Shown here: positions 10,046 through 21,013 of the stretch, one piece after another
Layout of the letters: each line of letters opens with the position of its first letter
How positions within the stretch are numbered: the stretch's first letter is position 1
Assembly (NCBI GenBank): GCA_024867545.1
Contig: JANFNE010000036.1
Coordinates: 248,001 to 312,000, forward strand
Length of the DNA stretch: 64,000 nucleotides
Direction of reading: 5' to 3'
DNA from: Phytopythium helicoides
Taxonomy: Eukaryota; Oomycota; Peronosporomycetes; Pythiales; Pythiaceae
Position numbers and translations under genes: made by a program
The notes under the pieces: generated by a model
Database searches by the model: none
Seen by the model: only the letters and a program-made list of their open reading frames with translations
What the model was told of the DNA's origin: nothing

Positions 10046-12373
10046 ATGGGCGGCGGAGACCTCGGCGCGCGCTTCTCAGCGGCGCTGGCGCTCGTGGGCG
10101 ACGACCGCGAGCCTGGCGACCTGCGCAGCGCGTTCCCCGCGTCCTGTGCGGCCCCTGAAGCGCCAATCGCGCTCGAAAACTGCCAGTTCTTCGAGTTGTT
10201 CGACGCAGATCCCCGCGCGGCCGACTCGCGAGTGGCCAAGGCTCGCTACAACCGCAGGAGCCGCGGCGACGAGCCCCAGAGCAGGCAGCGGCAGTTCGAC
10301 TTTCGCCTGGAGCAGGATGAGAAGGAGGCGCTCGCGAGGAACGGGGTCGTCGCAGTGTCCAGACTCAAGGCCGAGAGCTTCGCAGAGGTCTACTACAGGC
10401 TGTACACGGACGACATGCCCGTGTTCGTGACAGCCGACTCAGTGCTGCACGCCTGGCACCGCAGTTTCGACGCGTTCGTGGTTGATCTGGAAACGGAGGT
10501 GCTGAGCGTCATCCTGATGGACACCATCGAGCAAGCGCTCGCTCAATGCCAGAAATTTCGCTCTCGATTCGGGCCCTTTACGACAGCTGCTGGACGTTGA
10601 GCTGTTCCTCTTCATCGCACTTGATTTACTTAACGGAGGGCAGCGTGGGGATCCTGCTCCTGATATTGCTACCAAAGTCAAAGCGATTCGAGGTGCTATC
10701 ATGGCGGAGAAGATGACGACGACCGAGATCTTTGGGAGCTCCCGGATCGTTGATTTCTCGCTCTTCAAGCCTCGGAGCCACTACACAAAGTCCGAAGAGC
10801 TCGCGCAATACTTCCAAGCAGTCATCTGGATCGGGACGATTGACTTTCGTGTTGCTGGCGGAGACGATGTCCTCCTTGACAAGTACCAGCTGCAATGCGC
10901 GGTCGTTTTGGTGTGTTGCCTGCGCCAAGCAGGGGTCCTCGACGCGTTTGTCCAGTTGGACTCAGTAATATCAGCACTATTCGCGGATGGAGATGTTGGT
11001 GCAGATTCGCTCACTCCGTCAAAGCTTGACAGTCTTCTCCGACAGATCGATGGAGAATGCAGCAATGGTAGCGTAATTGACAAGTATGTCTCAAACGACT
11101 GCAGCCTCACAATGCTTCAAGAGCGCATCGTCACCGATGGCAAGGGCACACAGCTTATCAGCGGACATCCCCACGTGGAGAGCGCGTCTGCGATCGACCA
11201 TGCCGACAGCGTTGCCAACGTCATTCGCGCTTCTTGGTCAGCGATTTGTATGGAGCTCGTTCGTGTCTTCACGCTTGGTGTTTGACCGGGTAACATACAA
11301 GGGAGAGAAAGTGAAACGTCGGATCCCAAGTGCTGTGGACGTGGCATTCGCACTCCTTGGCAATAACATCGCCGGTGAAGTCATTGCGACTCGTATGGAA
11401 GCGCAACCTGGACTCAGTTGCGCGCAAGAGGAAGTGATATGGATTTCGTACGGCACCGCGACGGGCTTGTCTTTGCCTCAAATGCGATTGCTCTTCGCCA
11501 GGTGATGGACCAAGAGCTTTATTCGGTTGAAGAGGAAACAGCTAGCGTCGGCACGTTATGGATCAGTCTCTTCGGGAGCTCTCAAAACCGCCCGCGCATT
11601 CCTCAAGCACGTTTCACTCGGAAGCATGGCAACTTCGGCAGATGAACACCCAGCTTGCATCATTTGCCCAGCTTCGACACGATTCGGTTCTTTATGCGAA
11701 GCAAAGTTATACGATTGGTACTCGATGCGAGTACGCAGCAGGAATAGTCGAGCCGTATCCAAGGTTTTGGGCCACGATGAAGGCTCTCTCGAGCCGAACA
11801 GCTAACATTGTGAAGGACATTCAGGCCCGGGGAATCTCAGAATCACTCTTTTGGGATCGAGCCATTGCGTTCTTCGACAGGTTTGCAGGTATAATGAACT
11901 CTATATTGGACATTTCGATCGCACAGGGCGAATCACGAACGCTGAGCGAGGAACAAACTGGATTCCTAAAGACTGTTATGGAAGAGCGATTTGGAAGCGG
12001 CAAGACAAGATACCTCGGCTGGTATCCAAAGCTTTTTTATACACGTCGCGAAGACGCTGGAGAGAGAGATGTGCTTGTTACGGACATTCACACCGACGTT
12101 CCATCAGTTGAGCATGGAGATCCGGGTGGCATCCTTCACCTTGGAGTCGGTGATGTTCTCACTGGTTTCTTTGTCATTGACAATGTCATGTACGCTGGAC
12201 CACTTTTCTCGTGCTACGAGTTCTATCACTCCAATCAACGAGAGACAGACTGATGAAGAGTTTGAGGAAGCTCTTTCAACCATGACGCCCCCGTCATGGG
12301 CAACTCGCTCGTTTTTGTCGTTCAAGGAGGATCATACAAACAATCGCCTAGGCTATAAAAAGCTTCGTCGTTG
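10046..12373 (+). pseudogene. DUF3160 family gene, broken by several frame changes
   Basis: DUF3160 proteins are large proteins of unknown function, known mainly from prokaryotes. The order of conserved pieces is complete: FAEVYYRLYTDDMPVFVTADS and VLHAWHRSFDAFV (about 10385-10480), LRQLLDVELFLFIALDLL (about 10580), FKPRSHYTKSEELAQYFQAV and IWIGTIDFRV, FALLGQRFVWSSFV (about 11225), EAWQLRQMNTQLASFAQLRH, DSVLYAKQSYT (about 11615-11715), VTDIHTDVP (about 12075) and TDEEFEEALSTMTPPSWAT (about 12245). These pieces lie in different frames, with switches near 10565, 11222, 11430, 11560 and 12240. Sequence runs straight from one frame into the next with no room for an intron, so small indels are the simplest cause. 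Sequencing error is possible, but the neighbouring genes are clean. The intact protein would be about 770 residues. Confidence 0.75.
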
Positions 12374-12560
12374 ACAGCGCCGGCAACAACCATTAAGTTG
12401 GGGTGAAATATAATGCATGTTTCAGGGCACTTCAATCCATGCTGGGATCAAACACAAACCTTGTTCAGGTGCTGTGACTAATGCTCTCTTTGCGCGCAAC
12501 ATGGCGAAAGAGACATGCTCATCACACGTGTAGCTGCCTGGACAAACAGATCTCTCCGAT

Positions 12561-14666
12561 GATCTGACCAGCAAAGCTCATCATCCTCGTCGATCAACTC
12601 TCTACAATATCACGCAGGCCAACGAGCACGATGCACTGCGTTCAGTATTGTTGAATGCTGGTGTATCTCTGGATTTAGTGGCTCAAGTGCTCGCAAGTAA
12701 TCGACCGCCAGCTGCTTCCAGGAGTAGCCGCGCCAGATATTGTTGCAGATCGGTAGACAACCGAACGCCGCGACCAGAAACTCGAGTGTTGGAAGGGGAA
12801 ATTACTCCTTGGTTCGATAAGAGCTCTGCTCGCTCTCCTTTGACGTCGTGTTGGAGACCTGTCGTGAAGCAAAAAGAGAAGAATCGGCACTCTTTGGACA
12901 AGCGATGGGCATTGACGGTATGGTGATACAAACTCCTGATACTGCTTCGTTTTGCACACAAGATCTTGTCCGCTTCCAGCAGCTCGTGACATTCACATTT
13001 GGTGAATACTTCACTGAATGCATCACTTCCTGTGATGATTCTGACGTATTTGTGCGAGTCATCGAGATGGCTGAACGGTATATTCCGACAGTAACGAGAG
13101 CCTGTGAAACAGCTGAGGCTTTTGAAGGATATGTAGCCCTACTTCGCCTCGCGCTAGCCCACACGAGTGAAGCAAGGGCTTTCAAGTCTGTTGCCACCTT
13201 GCATGTACAATTTTTCAAGCAGGACACCACTCGGAGCCCTCTTCTGAACAGTTAGTGAGCTTTATCAATGATCTTCCGCGTGATGAGTGGACTCAAGGTC
13301 TAGCTACCGTATTGCAAGCGTTTCTTGAAAACCCACAATGCTGGATGGCAACAACTTGTGTATTTTCACGGAGTTTCCGAGAGTCTGTGAAGCAAGTGAA
13401 GTCTGTAAACCGATACTTTTTACGATGGATTCGCCTGCTTCAGCGACAAGAACCTACTCAGTTCACGGTTTTGGCACTATGCGTCCAATTTCCTCATCAC
13501 CAGATCAATGATCGCGTAGATAAAGCCAAGTGCTCGGTATACATTGCAATCATGACAAATCGTTTGCGCCTGATTCGATTGCTGATTACTCCTAATGATG
13601 AATACGCAGCTGTTCGACCAGATACAAGACTGCGTCTTCGAGCCTTTTGCCACGATTTAATGCATACGAAGCTACTCGATGCTTCACAGAATACTGCTCG
13701 ACGACTAGCTAGGGAAATCTTAGAGCAGTTAGACACAAAAAAGAAGCAAATAGGCGTGAAAGCACCGCGGCCTCGCGAGTCAGAGCCACATACCCCAATC
13801 TTCATGAAAAGTCCGCCAAATTCGAATAAAGATCTCGAGTTCGCAACTGCTTTTCGGCGATATGTTGAAACTCGTTCGCGGCCACATGGACTGTATCATC
13901 ATCGATTCGAGCTGCTTGATCCAGAAGACATCATCACCAGTGGTGATGCTGAACCCCGGACATTCCGAAAAGGCAACATTCAGTTTCGTGGCATCATTCA
14001 ATCCAGGGAGCCCGTTGACAGCTATCACCCCGGTTCTTGTTCACCCGAAAAAAGCGTAGAACCCTTCCATTTTGACTGGAAGGAAGCAGTCACTAGTGAT
14101 CCAAGTCGAGATCATACCTCGCGATACGGTCCAACTGCTGTTGCCACCGTCGTCTCTCCATTTGCAGTTTTCCGAGGGACGGTCGAAAGGCGCGGTGTAG
14201 TCACCGAGACCAATCTCTCTCACAAGCGTGACATCGAGCACATTAGTCCTGCAAACACTCAACAAACAGAAATGGAGTTTGATGGTAAAGTGTCGTCAGT
14301 GAGCATAACACATTTGCCACGTTTGGCCGTTGAACTCCCAGCTCTACAGCCAGCAACGACCGACCTATCTAGACCGAAGAAGTCATCCACCGCCCGAGCG
14401 ATTGGTGTTCCCGTTCCCGAGCTACAAGCTCCTCCTCCTCGAACGGCACCAGTTGACCCGCCCGAGAAAGAGTGCTCCATCCAGGAAGCATGGCAAGTCG
14501 TCACTGCGAACATGTTTGTGGAAACAGTAATGGAGGCAAGTTCAAGAGCAAGGCGTTCGAACAGATCACTCAACTTTTTCGTGACGATGTCAACTTTGGC
14601 TATGTGCTGATAAATTACCGAAATGTGCCTGCCGCAATCTTGCACTTGCTCTGGGATGGTGACTAG
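12561..14666 (+). pseudogene. Unrecognised protein gene with at least three frame changes
   Basis: I do not recognise the family. A coding-like stretch begins near 12561 (STLYNITQANEHDALRSVLL, LDLVAQVLA), shifts frame near 12830 (FDVVLETCREAKREESALFG, FTFGEYFTECITSCDDSD), shifts again near 13215 just after a run of five T, then stays open as EQLVSFINDLPRDEWTQG through about 440 residues rich in helices (FFKQ, RLRLIRLLI, TARRLAREILEQL). A third shift near 14522 leads to a conserved-looking tail, AFEQITQLFRDDVNFGYVLI ending in LLWDGD-stop. The middle resembles HEAT-like helical repeats followed by a Ser/Pro-rich disordered part. It lies 190 bases behind the DUF3160 relic on the same strand. The two could once have been one locus or a co-acquired pair; that is a guess. 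Confidence 0.5.
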
Positions 14667-15748
14667 GTACACATTACTCATCGTGGCGCTTACAGTGCTC
14701 AGTCAAGACGGATTGCTTCATGCTTCGGATTGCTTCATGCTGCCTTGAGGCGGCGTGAGCACAACTCTCGATTACTTCATGCCGAGCTAAATCACTCGAA
14801 GATTCGCGTTCGATGGTGGATACAGTATGTACATGGATGCAGTAGCGTGATGCGCCTACCGACATGACAGGTAGAGCGAGCTCAGTGCATGAACTGCCCC
14901 CATAGGCTCTGCTCCTACGATAGCGTCGCTCCTTCACTTTCTGTTAATGCCCACAACAGCAACCAACGCTTTCACATGGGCATGATGCGTGGCAGTTCAA
15001 GACTGGACACCACACAGACGCACCAAACATACCCGACGAGATCGGAACCGACCCGAAGTGCCACCAGACCTGGAGCCATTTGAATGATTCGCGACTCCAC
15101 TCAGCTCCGTTCTAGCCACAGCGCTCGACTCAGCGCTTACTGTGACGGACGATTCAAGTCGTCTCACTCGCACCACTGAGGATGCTCGCACTGCAGTCAG
15201 CGCCACACGATGACATCGAGATAGATCTTCGACCTCAACGCCTCAACGCTGCGACCACATATGACGCCTATATCACCACCTGCGCCGCTGGACGACGAAC
15301 ACACGCACCGAGCGATGTTCATACTCCCCGAGTCTGATGCGCTGACCCAAGGTATCACAAGCTTTACCGATACATGTACTACTCGATCATCCCGACGCCG
15401 GGGCATCGACTGTCACGCACATGACGCCAGTCGCTGGAGGCGATACCACAATCCAGTCGTCGCTCAAGCACCGCCCACGTCGCTAGACAAGAATCTCATA
15501 TCAACACGCCGGCAGGCTCACGTCACCGGAATGGTATACAATCACAAGTCTCACATCATGGGTGGCGTCATCACTCAATTGTGGTGGGTGACTGAGTAAA
15601 CCTCACAGCTCGAGATGATCACCCAGTCCCCCATGTGGTCGGTCACCCAGATTACTTCATACCCCCAGAACAGTGGCAGATAACGAGGCTGCGTGTTGTA
15701 GTCCCCTGTGATCGCCGACGCGAGAGCTCCAGAGAACTCTCTACCTGA
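14667..15748. other. Intergenic with short repeated motif
   Basis: About 1.1 kb without a recognisable gene. It contains two tandem copies of GGATTGCTTCATGCT at 14710 and 14727, and weaker GATTACTTCAT copies near 14772 and 15651. The same 15-mer occurs upstream of the third AKR copy at about 29478. Confidence 0.5.
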
Positions 15749-15767
15749 GCTCAGTTTCCAATTTGCC
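15749..15767 (+). promoter_or_regulatory. Oomycete-type initiator/FPR core promoter of AKR1
   Basis: GCTCAGTTTCCAATTTGCC lies 50 bases before the AKR1 start codon and fits the known oomycete core pattern (initiator GCTCATTYY followed by CAWTTT). A nearly identical element precedes AKR2. Confidence 0.6.
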
Positions 15768-15816
15768 ACTCACCAGCAACCAACCTCCTCCAAGCAACCC
15801 CACTGCACCAGCTGTC

Positions 15817-16884
15817 ATGCCTTCCGACGCTGCCGCTCCTCGCATCCCCTACCGGTTCCTCGGGAACTCGGGTCTGCTCGTCTCTCGTGCTGCACTCGGA
15901 GGATGGATGGTGCCCGACTCGAGAAACACGCAAGAAGCATGGTACGACCTCATGAAGGCTGCCTACTCACGAGGCATCAACTTCTTCGACACCGCCGAGC
16001 TGTACGTGCAGGGTGAGTCGGAGCGATTCTTCGGCGAGGCGATCACGCAAGGTATCGCGGATGGTGTCTGGAGCCGTGAGGATCTCGTCGTTAGCACCAA
16101 AGTCTTCTTTGGAGACTCGGACATCATGACCTCCGGTCCCAACGCACAGGGTCTCAGCCGCAAGCACATCATCGAGGGAACGAAGCGATCTCTCGCGCGT
16201 CTGCAGCTCGACTACGTGGATGTCATCTTCTGTCACCGACCGGAGGCGTTCACTCCGATTGAGGAGACCGTTCGTGCCATGAACTTCGTGATCGAGCAAG
16301 GCTGGGCGTTCTACTGGGGAACGAGTGAGTGGCTGTCGTCCGAGATCCATGAGGCGTGCGAGATCGCCGATCGCCTTGGACTCATTCGCCCTATCGTCGA
16401 GCAACCTCAGTACAGCATTTTCGAGCGGTCGAAGGTGGACTTTGAGTATGTGGATCTGTACAAGAAGTACAAGCTCGGACTGACGACGTGGTCGCCTCTG
16501 ATGGCGGGACTTCTGACTGGAAAGTACGGGAGCGGTGGCAAGACTGATGGTGGTCGTCTGACGGCTGAAGCATTCCGCAACATGATGGTGCCGAACTTCG
16601 AAGACAAGGTTGCGAAGACTGACAAGTTGAAGGCCATTGCAGCCAAGATCGGGTGTTCCATGCCGCAACTCGCCATCGCTTGGTGCCTCTCGAACGAGCA
16701 CGCGACGACGGTGATTTTGGGTGCTCGCAATGCAGCGCAGCTGCTGGACAATTTGGAGGCGTTCGCTTTCGTGGAGAAGGTGACTTCTGAGATCAAGGCG
16801 GAGATCGATGCGATCGTGGACTACAAGCCGACGCTGTCGACGCACGACTGGATGGCGAAGCTGCGTGGCCGTCATTTGGCGTAA
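15817..16884 (+). CDS. Aldo/keto reductase, Kv-beta-like (copy 1)
   Basis: NADPH-dependent aldo/keto reductase of the voltage-gated K+ channel beta-subunit/YghZ group, cytosolic. The single 355-residue exon starts MPSDAAAPRIPYRFLGNSG. The catalytic tetrad is complete: Asp58 (NFFDTAE), Tyr63 (ELYVQG), Lys95 (VVSTK) and His140 (IFCHRPE). Family hallmarks include GLSRKHIIEGTKRSL, LQLDYVDVIF, EETVRAM, FYWGTSEW, TTWSPL, MPQLAIAWCLSNE and VILGARNAAQLLDNL. Animal Kv-beta keeps the same blocks. Whether it regulates a channel or only reduces carbonyls cannot be told from sequence. The shorter ATG at 15817 was chosen because upstream codons in this frame have no ATG and the promoter element sits just before it. 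Two more copies lie at 23.1-24.2 kb (minus) and 29.6-30.7 kb (plus). Confidence 0.93.
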   Translation: MPSDAAAPRIPYRFLGNSGLLVSRAALGGWMVPDSRNTQEAWYDLMKAAYSRGINFFDTAELYVQGESERFFGEAITQGIADGVWSREDLVVSTKVFFGDSDIMTSGPNAQGLSRKHIIEGTKRSLARLQLDYVDVIFCHRPEAFTPIEETVRAMNFVIEQGWAFYWGTSEWLSSEIHEACEIADRLGLIRPIVEQPQYSIFERSKVDFEYVDLYKKYKLGLTTWSPLMAGLLTGKYGSGGKTDGGRLTAEAFRNMMVPNFEDKVAKTDKLKAIAAKIGCSMPQLAIAWCLSNEHATTVILGARNAAQLLDNLEAFAFVEKVTSEIKAEIDAIVDYKPTLSTHDWMAKLRGRHLA

Positions 16885-18347
16885 GTACTTGTTGTCGCGA
16901 CACCACCTGTTGCTATCGCAACGCTCTTTGGTGGGTCGTAACTAGCTTTGCTTGCTTTCGCGTTAAATGAACCAGTTGGGCATTGGGCAACTACAGAGTT
17001 CCCACGAAGGTTGTCTGGGGTGTGCGTGGTTCGTTGTCGTGTCTTGCTCGCTCGCCTTGGTCTCAAGTCAATCAACAAACCATTGATAAACTGTTCTCTC
17101 AGCGAAAAACGCTGAGAGCTAGCAGGTTTGGTCAGTCCAGGGGAAGTGGTTTTTTACAAGTTTCAGAGGTAGAAAAAGGATTTGATTAAAGTATTGAACA
17201 GAAACACGCACGTGAATAGCAGGAGATCTCGAGTAAAGTATGTAATGGGCCGGAACGCGGCTTTTGCAGCAGAAAAGACTTGAAAATTGTAGGAAGAAAC
17301 GAACCACTCTTTATTTACGGGTGATCAAAACGCCGTGTCCGTGGCGTGTGGTCCACAAATATAAGCGATGGGAAGTTTACGTTTAAGTAGCATGTACATC
17401 TCCCTAAACTTAACGAGAGGCATTCTAGTTCCGGCACCCGAAAGCGTTGACTTGTCATTTCTATGTGGGTCAGTCCCACCCATCTTGGTTTGTTAAAGAG
17501 TTGAGTCGCCTTTTGGAATAGTGAACGTGAACGGGAGATCTCGTAAAAGTATACAAATGTTCTCTGATTGGTCACTGCAAACTCGGACGTTTGCTATTAA
17601 GTAACTACTTGGTCAAATAAGTAGCAGTGTCCACTGTCCACAAACCAGCAGTATAAGAGTTATTATTGATGCAAAACACGAAGTGTGGTCACGTGACTAT
17701 GTGTTGGTCAAAAGTAGAGCATGGACAGCTTCCATAATGACTTAAAAGGAAGTTATAAATCGGTGAAACGACAAGAGTGGACTTCAGAAGCATAAACAAG
17801 GACAAACCCTTTCTAAACCGTTATAGAATTATTTAGAATATACTTCGCAAATGGGTCTAGGATTCCCCAATTAAGCGCCTCAAAATTTCCAGGGTAAAAG
17901 AAAAAAACGTTTTAAACATGTCCTGTTTTCAAACATGGGTACAGATGTGGTCCACCCTCTAATAATAATGCTTTGTATGGACCTGTTTAAAAACTGAATA
18001 ATATGCCAAATGTATAAAACTATTGCTCGTACTGATCGAATAACTTATTTATGGAAATCTGCAATAGTTTATGGAAGTTATGGAAAAATGGGCACGGTGA
18101 GAGCGGCTAATCAGGTTGCAGCAACGGTCAAGCAGGGCGTATGCGCTCATTGCAGGCATAGTCGCTGAGAGAAATTCATGCGCTTGAGCGAAGCGAGCGC
18201 CACAGTTGCACGCATTCTATCGTTGAAGTTGACAGGAATGTATGCCCGCTCTCCACGCAGTTTAATGTGGTCCACGTCTCTCGAGCGTTCGAGAAGCGCA
18301 AAGTGAGACAAAGGCGACGCCGACACAGCTCAAGTCTCCAGGTGGCG
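16885..18347. other. AT-rich intergenic stretch
   Basis: About 1.46 kb between AKR1 and the twin-CX9C gene. From about 17100 to 18080 base composition is visibly richer in A/T than the rest of the window, with no plausible coding exon or transposon end recognised. It may be old mobile-element debris; nothing proves it. Confidence 0.45.
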
Positions 18348-19378
18348 ATGGCGTCGCTGAGCGCGGAGGAGCAGGCGCTGATCGAGCAGGACCGGCAGGA
18401 GAACCCCGGTGCGCATGGGCCGGCTCCGTGGGTTACGCTCGCGTGTGCTGACGGTTACGTGGGGGTACGCAGGCTGCTTCTACTCGACGGCGCTGTCGCA
18501 GTCGTGCCGCTCCATCAATGGCGACAGCAAGTGCGAGATCGTCAAGAAGATCTTCCGGCAGTGCCCAGGGCAGCGCAAGGTGTGCGGAGGTTTGCGATGG
18601 TAGTGGTGGAATTGGTGACGTTGGTGTTAACTGGTGGACGAACGTGTGGCCAGGAGCTCATTTCGAACCGCAAGGAGGTGACGGAGGACGAGCACGGGGG
18701 CGATGATCTATCGGCCGGCGACTTTTTCAATCGCGAGCGCATGGACAAGGGGTGAGTGCTCTTCAAAAGTCAGCGAGTCGAGGATGTGTGGTTGGTGGCT
18801 CATGCCGTCGAACGTATGCCTTTAGGGACGGAGACTTTGGCAGCTTCTTCTTCAACCCGTTCAGCCAGAGGTGCGCTCGATTGATGAACACTACCGATGA
18901 TGCAATCGATCTGATTGATGTCGCTGCTGGCGCAGAGAGGATGACTTCGAGGCGCAGATGAGTCCGTTCGACTTTCTTCGCCAGGAGATGCTGCGGCCCT
19001 TTGAAGGTTTGGGCTTTGCTCTCGGTGATTGAAATGATAGGATCCTCAGCTTACATCGTTTCGATTCAGGCTTCTTTGGCGGTAGCTTTTTTGGCGGTGG
19101 AGGAGCCAACATCTTTGACGGGATGGAGGGCGAGTTCAATCGTGTGCCATTTCAGCAGGAGCCTCGCCAGCGTGCCAACCAGCCTCCGCCGAGCCCACCA
19201 CACTACTCTTTCCATCCGCCGAAGGGCAAGCAACCGAGTGGTACGCAGCACCTTTGACGCTAATTTGATCGGTGAAGCCTTCGCTAAGACCTGTCAACGC
19301 CATTCAGGTGGCAAGTCCAGGGCAGAGGAGCAGAAAGATATTTTCGCCGGCTATTCTGGCAAGGTTGACGAGATCTAA
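18348..19378 (+). CDS. Twin-CX9C protein of unknown function
   Basis: Starts MASLSAEEQALIEQDRQENP; an intron (about 18408-18470) follows. The next exon reads GCFYSTALSQSC, RSINGDSK, CEIVKKIFRQC, PGQRK, so the cysteines follow C-x9-C, then 8 residues, then C-x9-C. This is the twin CX9C (CHCH-like) pattern of small proteins oxidised in the mitochondrial intermembrane space. Later exons are acidic (GGDDLSAGDFFNRERMDK) and then Phe/Gly-rich (FFFNPFSQR, MSPFDFLRQEMLRPFEG, FFGGSFFGGGGANIFDGM), ending GKSRAEEQKDIFAGYSG with TAA at 19378. About six exons. The Phe/Gly-rich part resembles no domain I can name. The gene is convergent with the dehydrogenase kinase, 179 bases apart. An upstream in-frame ATG at 18267 exists but adds a basic, low-quality head. 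Confidence 0.55.
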
Positions 19379-19557
19379 ACGGAAGCGAGTTGGAAGGTGC
19401 GAATTTTGCTGTTGGCAGCAAAGATAAATTGCTACCAGTAAGCGAACGTCTGATTATTTGGTGCCATCTTCACCAATGAAAAAAAAAGCTTGTGAGCAAG
19501 CTCGCCACGCTGGAGAACTACACTAGCGTCTTGCAGCTATCGTCTCGAGGAACCAGT

Positions 19558-20829
19558 CTACTTGACCTCGGACGCGCCGGTCAGGCACTTCATGTAAATA
19601 TACGCGTCCACGCCGTGGCCCTCCATGGGCATGAGCGACAGCGCGCCGCCAAAGTACTTGGCGTAAAGCGACGCAATCTGGAGCCCGAATGAGTCCGAGA
19701 AGTCGAGCCCACCCGCGCGGCGCTCCAGCACGCTCGACACGGGGTCGTACGGGTGCTCGGGAGCGCTCACCGACGACTTGGCCGTCTTGTAGTACGAGAA
19801 GAGCGCGTTCGCGTCGTCACGCGTCATACCGCCGCCCAGATCCGACACCTTGATGCAGACGCCGTGGGGGCCGCCGGAGACAAGCACCGAAACGGGCGGT
19901 GGGGTCTCGCCCGTCTTGACCGACTTGATGCTGTTGATGGCCGCGCTCTTGAGCACCTCGGTCAGGATGATCTCAATGTGCTGCGGGATGTAGCGATAGA
20001 CGGCGTCCGGGTCACCCGTGACGTGGAACTCTGGCAGCTTGGCGTCGCCGAGGCTCTGCTGCCAAAGCGGGCCAGCCGTCGCGATAACTTCGTTCGCGAT
20101 CTGCACAGGCGAGGACTTGTCGGCTACAAGGCCCGAGAACCCCGGGATGGGAGTCTGCGCCGCGACGTGCTGGTCCACGAGCATGCGGATGCCAATGCGC
20201 GAGTTGTAAAAGTTGTCGAGTGCCACGTTCAGATCCTCGGGCTCGTAGCTGAGCGCCTGGATGGCCGCCGAGATGCTTCCGTGCATGGTGGCGTGCTGCT
20301 CGCGCACCTTGGCGTGCAGCTCAACATACTTTTGCTCTTCGTCGAGGCTTCGCGGGAGCGGGAAGCTACCACGCCCACAAAGTCCAGTTCAGCACCATCT
20401 CCATAGTACACAAGCCAGAGCCGCATCCCCCACCTGGTGAAGGCGTCGAAGCTGTGCAGCAGCATCTCACGCAGCGCGAGCACGGGCGGCGCGTCCGGCA
20501 GGTCGTCCGGCAGGTTCTCCAGGTCCACAATGCGCCTGGCGAGGCGGATGGGCACCTCTCGGTGCAGCAGCTGCGCCGACGTGACGATCTGCGGCGTGTT
20601 GGCCTGCTTCCACTGCTCGCACGGCCGTCAGCGCGCCGAGGCGCAAATGGAGCGCGCCAAGGCCACCAACCTGCTGCAGCGCGGTCGGGTCCGACTGCAG
20701 GCGCTCGGCCACGCCGGGGGCGAAGCGCGGGCCGCGCTTGAGCAGCGCCTGCAGAGTGATGGGCGGCAGCGGGATGTGGTGCAGCCGGTAGACCTCGGCC
20801 AGCACCTTGGCGCCCACGGACGGCGACAT
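19558..20829 (-). CDS. Mitochondrial PDK/BCKDK-family protein kinase with altered ATP site
   Basis: Family members phosphorylate pyruvate or branched-chain ketoacid dehydrogenase E1 in the mitochondrial matrix. Start MSPSVGAKVLAEVYRLHHIP; introns at about 20676-20620 (joining ALQQ to WKQANTPQIV) and 20435-20377 (joining SFDAF to FPLPRSLDEEQKYVELH). The N-terminal helical domain has LLHREVPIRLARRIVDLENL and NFYNSRIGIRMLVDQHV, both diagnostic. The GHKL domain has YIPQHIEIILTEVLKSAAIN, VSDLGGGMTRD, and FGLQIASLYAKYFGGAL with MPMEGHGVDAYIYMK. The N-box Asn (usual ELxKNAxRA) is Ser here (TEVLKSAA), and the usual GxGYGLP box reads SDSFGLQ. The G1 box DxGGG is kept. It could be a weak kinase or a pseudokinase. 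No obvious presequence is present before 20829, although the frame stays open up to 20925. Confidence 0.82.
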
Positions 20830-21013
20830 GGCGGGCGATGGAGGCGAGAGCTGGAGTGGCGCATGTCTACTGCCGGTGCTGCTCCAAAAAGATCCGTTTG
20901 CGCAATGATGCAGGGTTTTGACCAATCAGAGAGGGGGAAGATTGGATTTTGGCCAATTATAAATGCGCATCTAATCTGATTGTAGGGTCCGACTTGATGG
21001 GAGGGACGACGAG
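20830..21013. other. Short gap between two minus-strand genes
   Basis: A 184-base gap between the dehydrogenase kinase start and the ankyrin gene stop. It probably holds the kinase promoter; AT-rich near 20950. No motif called. Confidence 0.3.
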
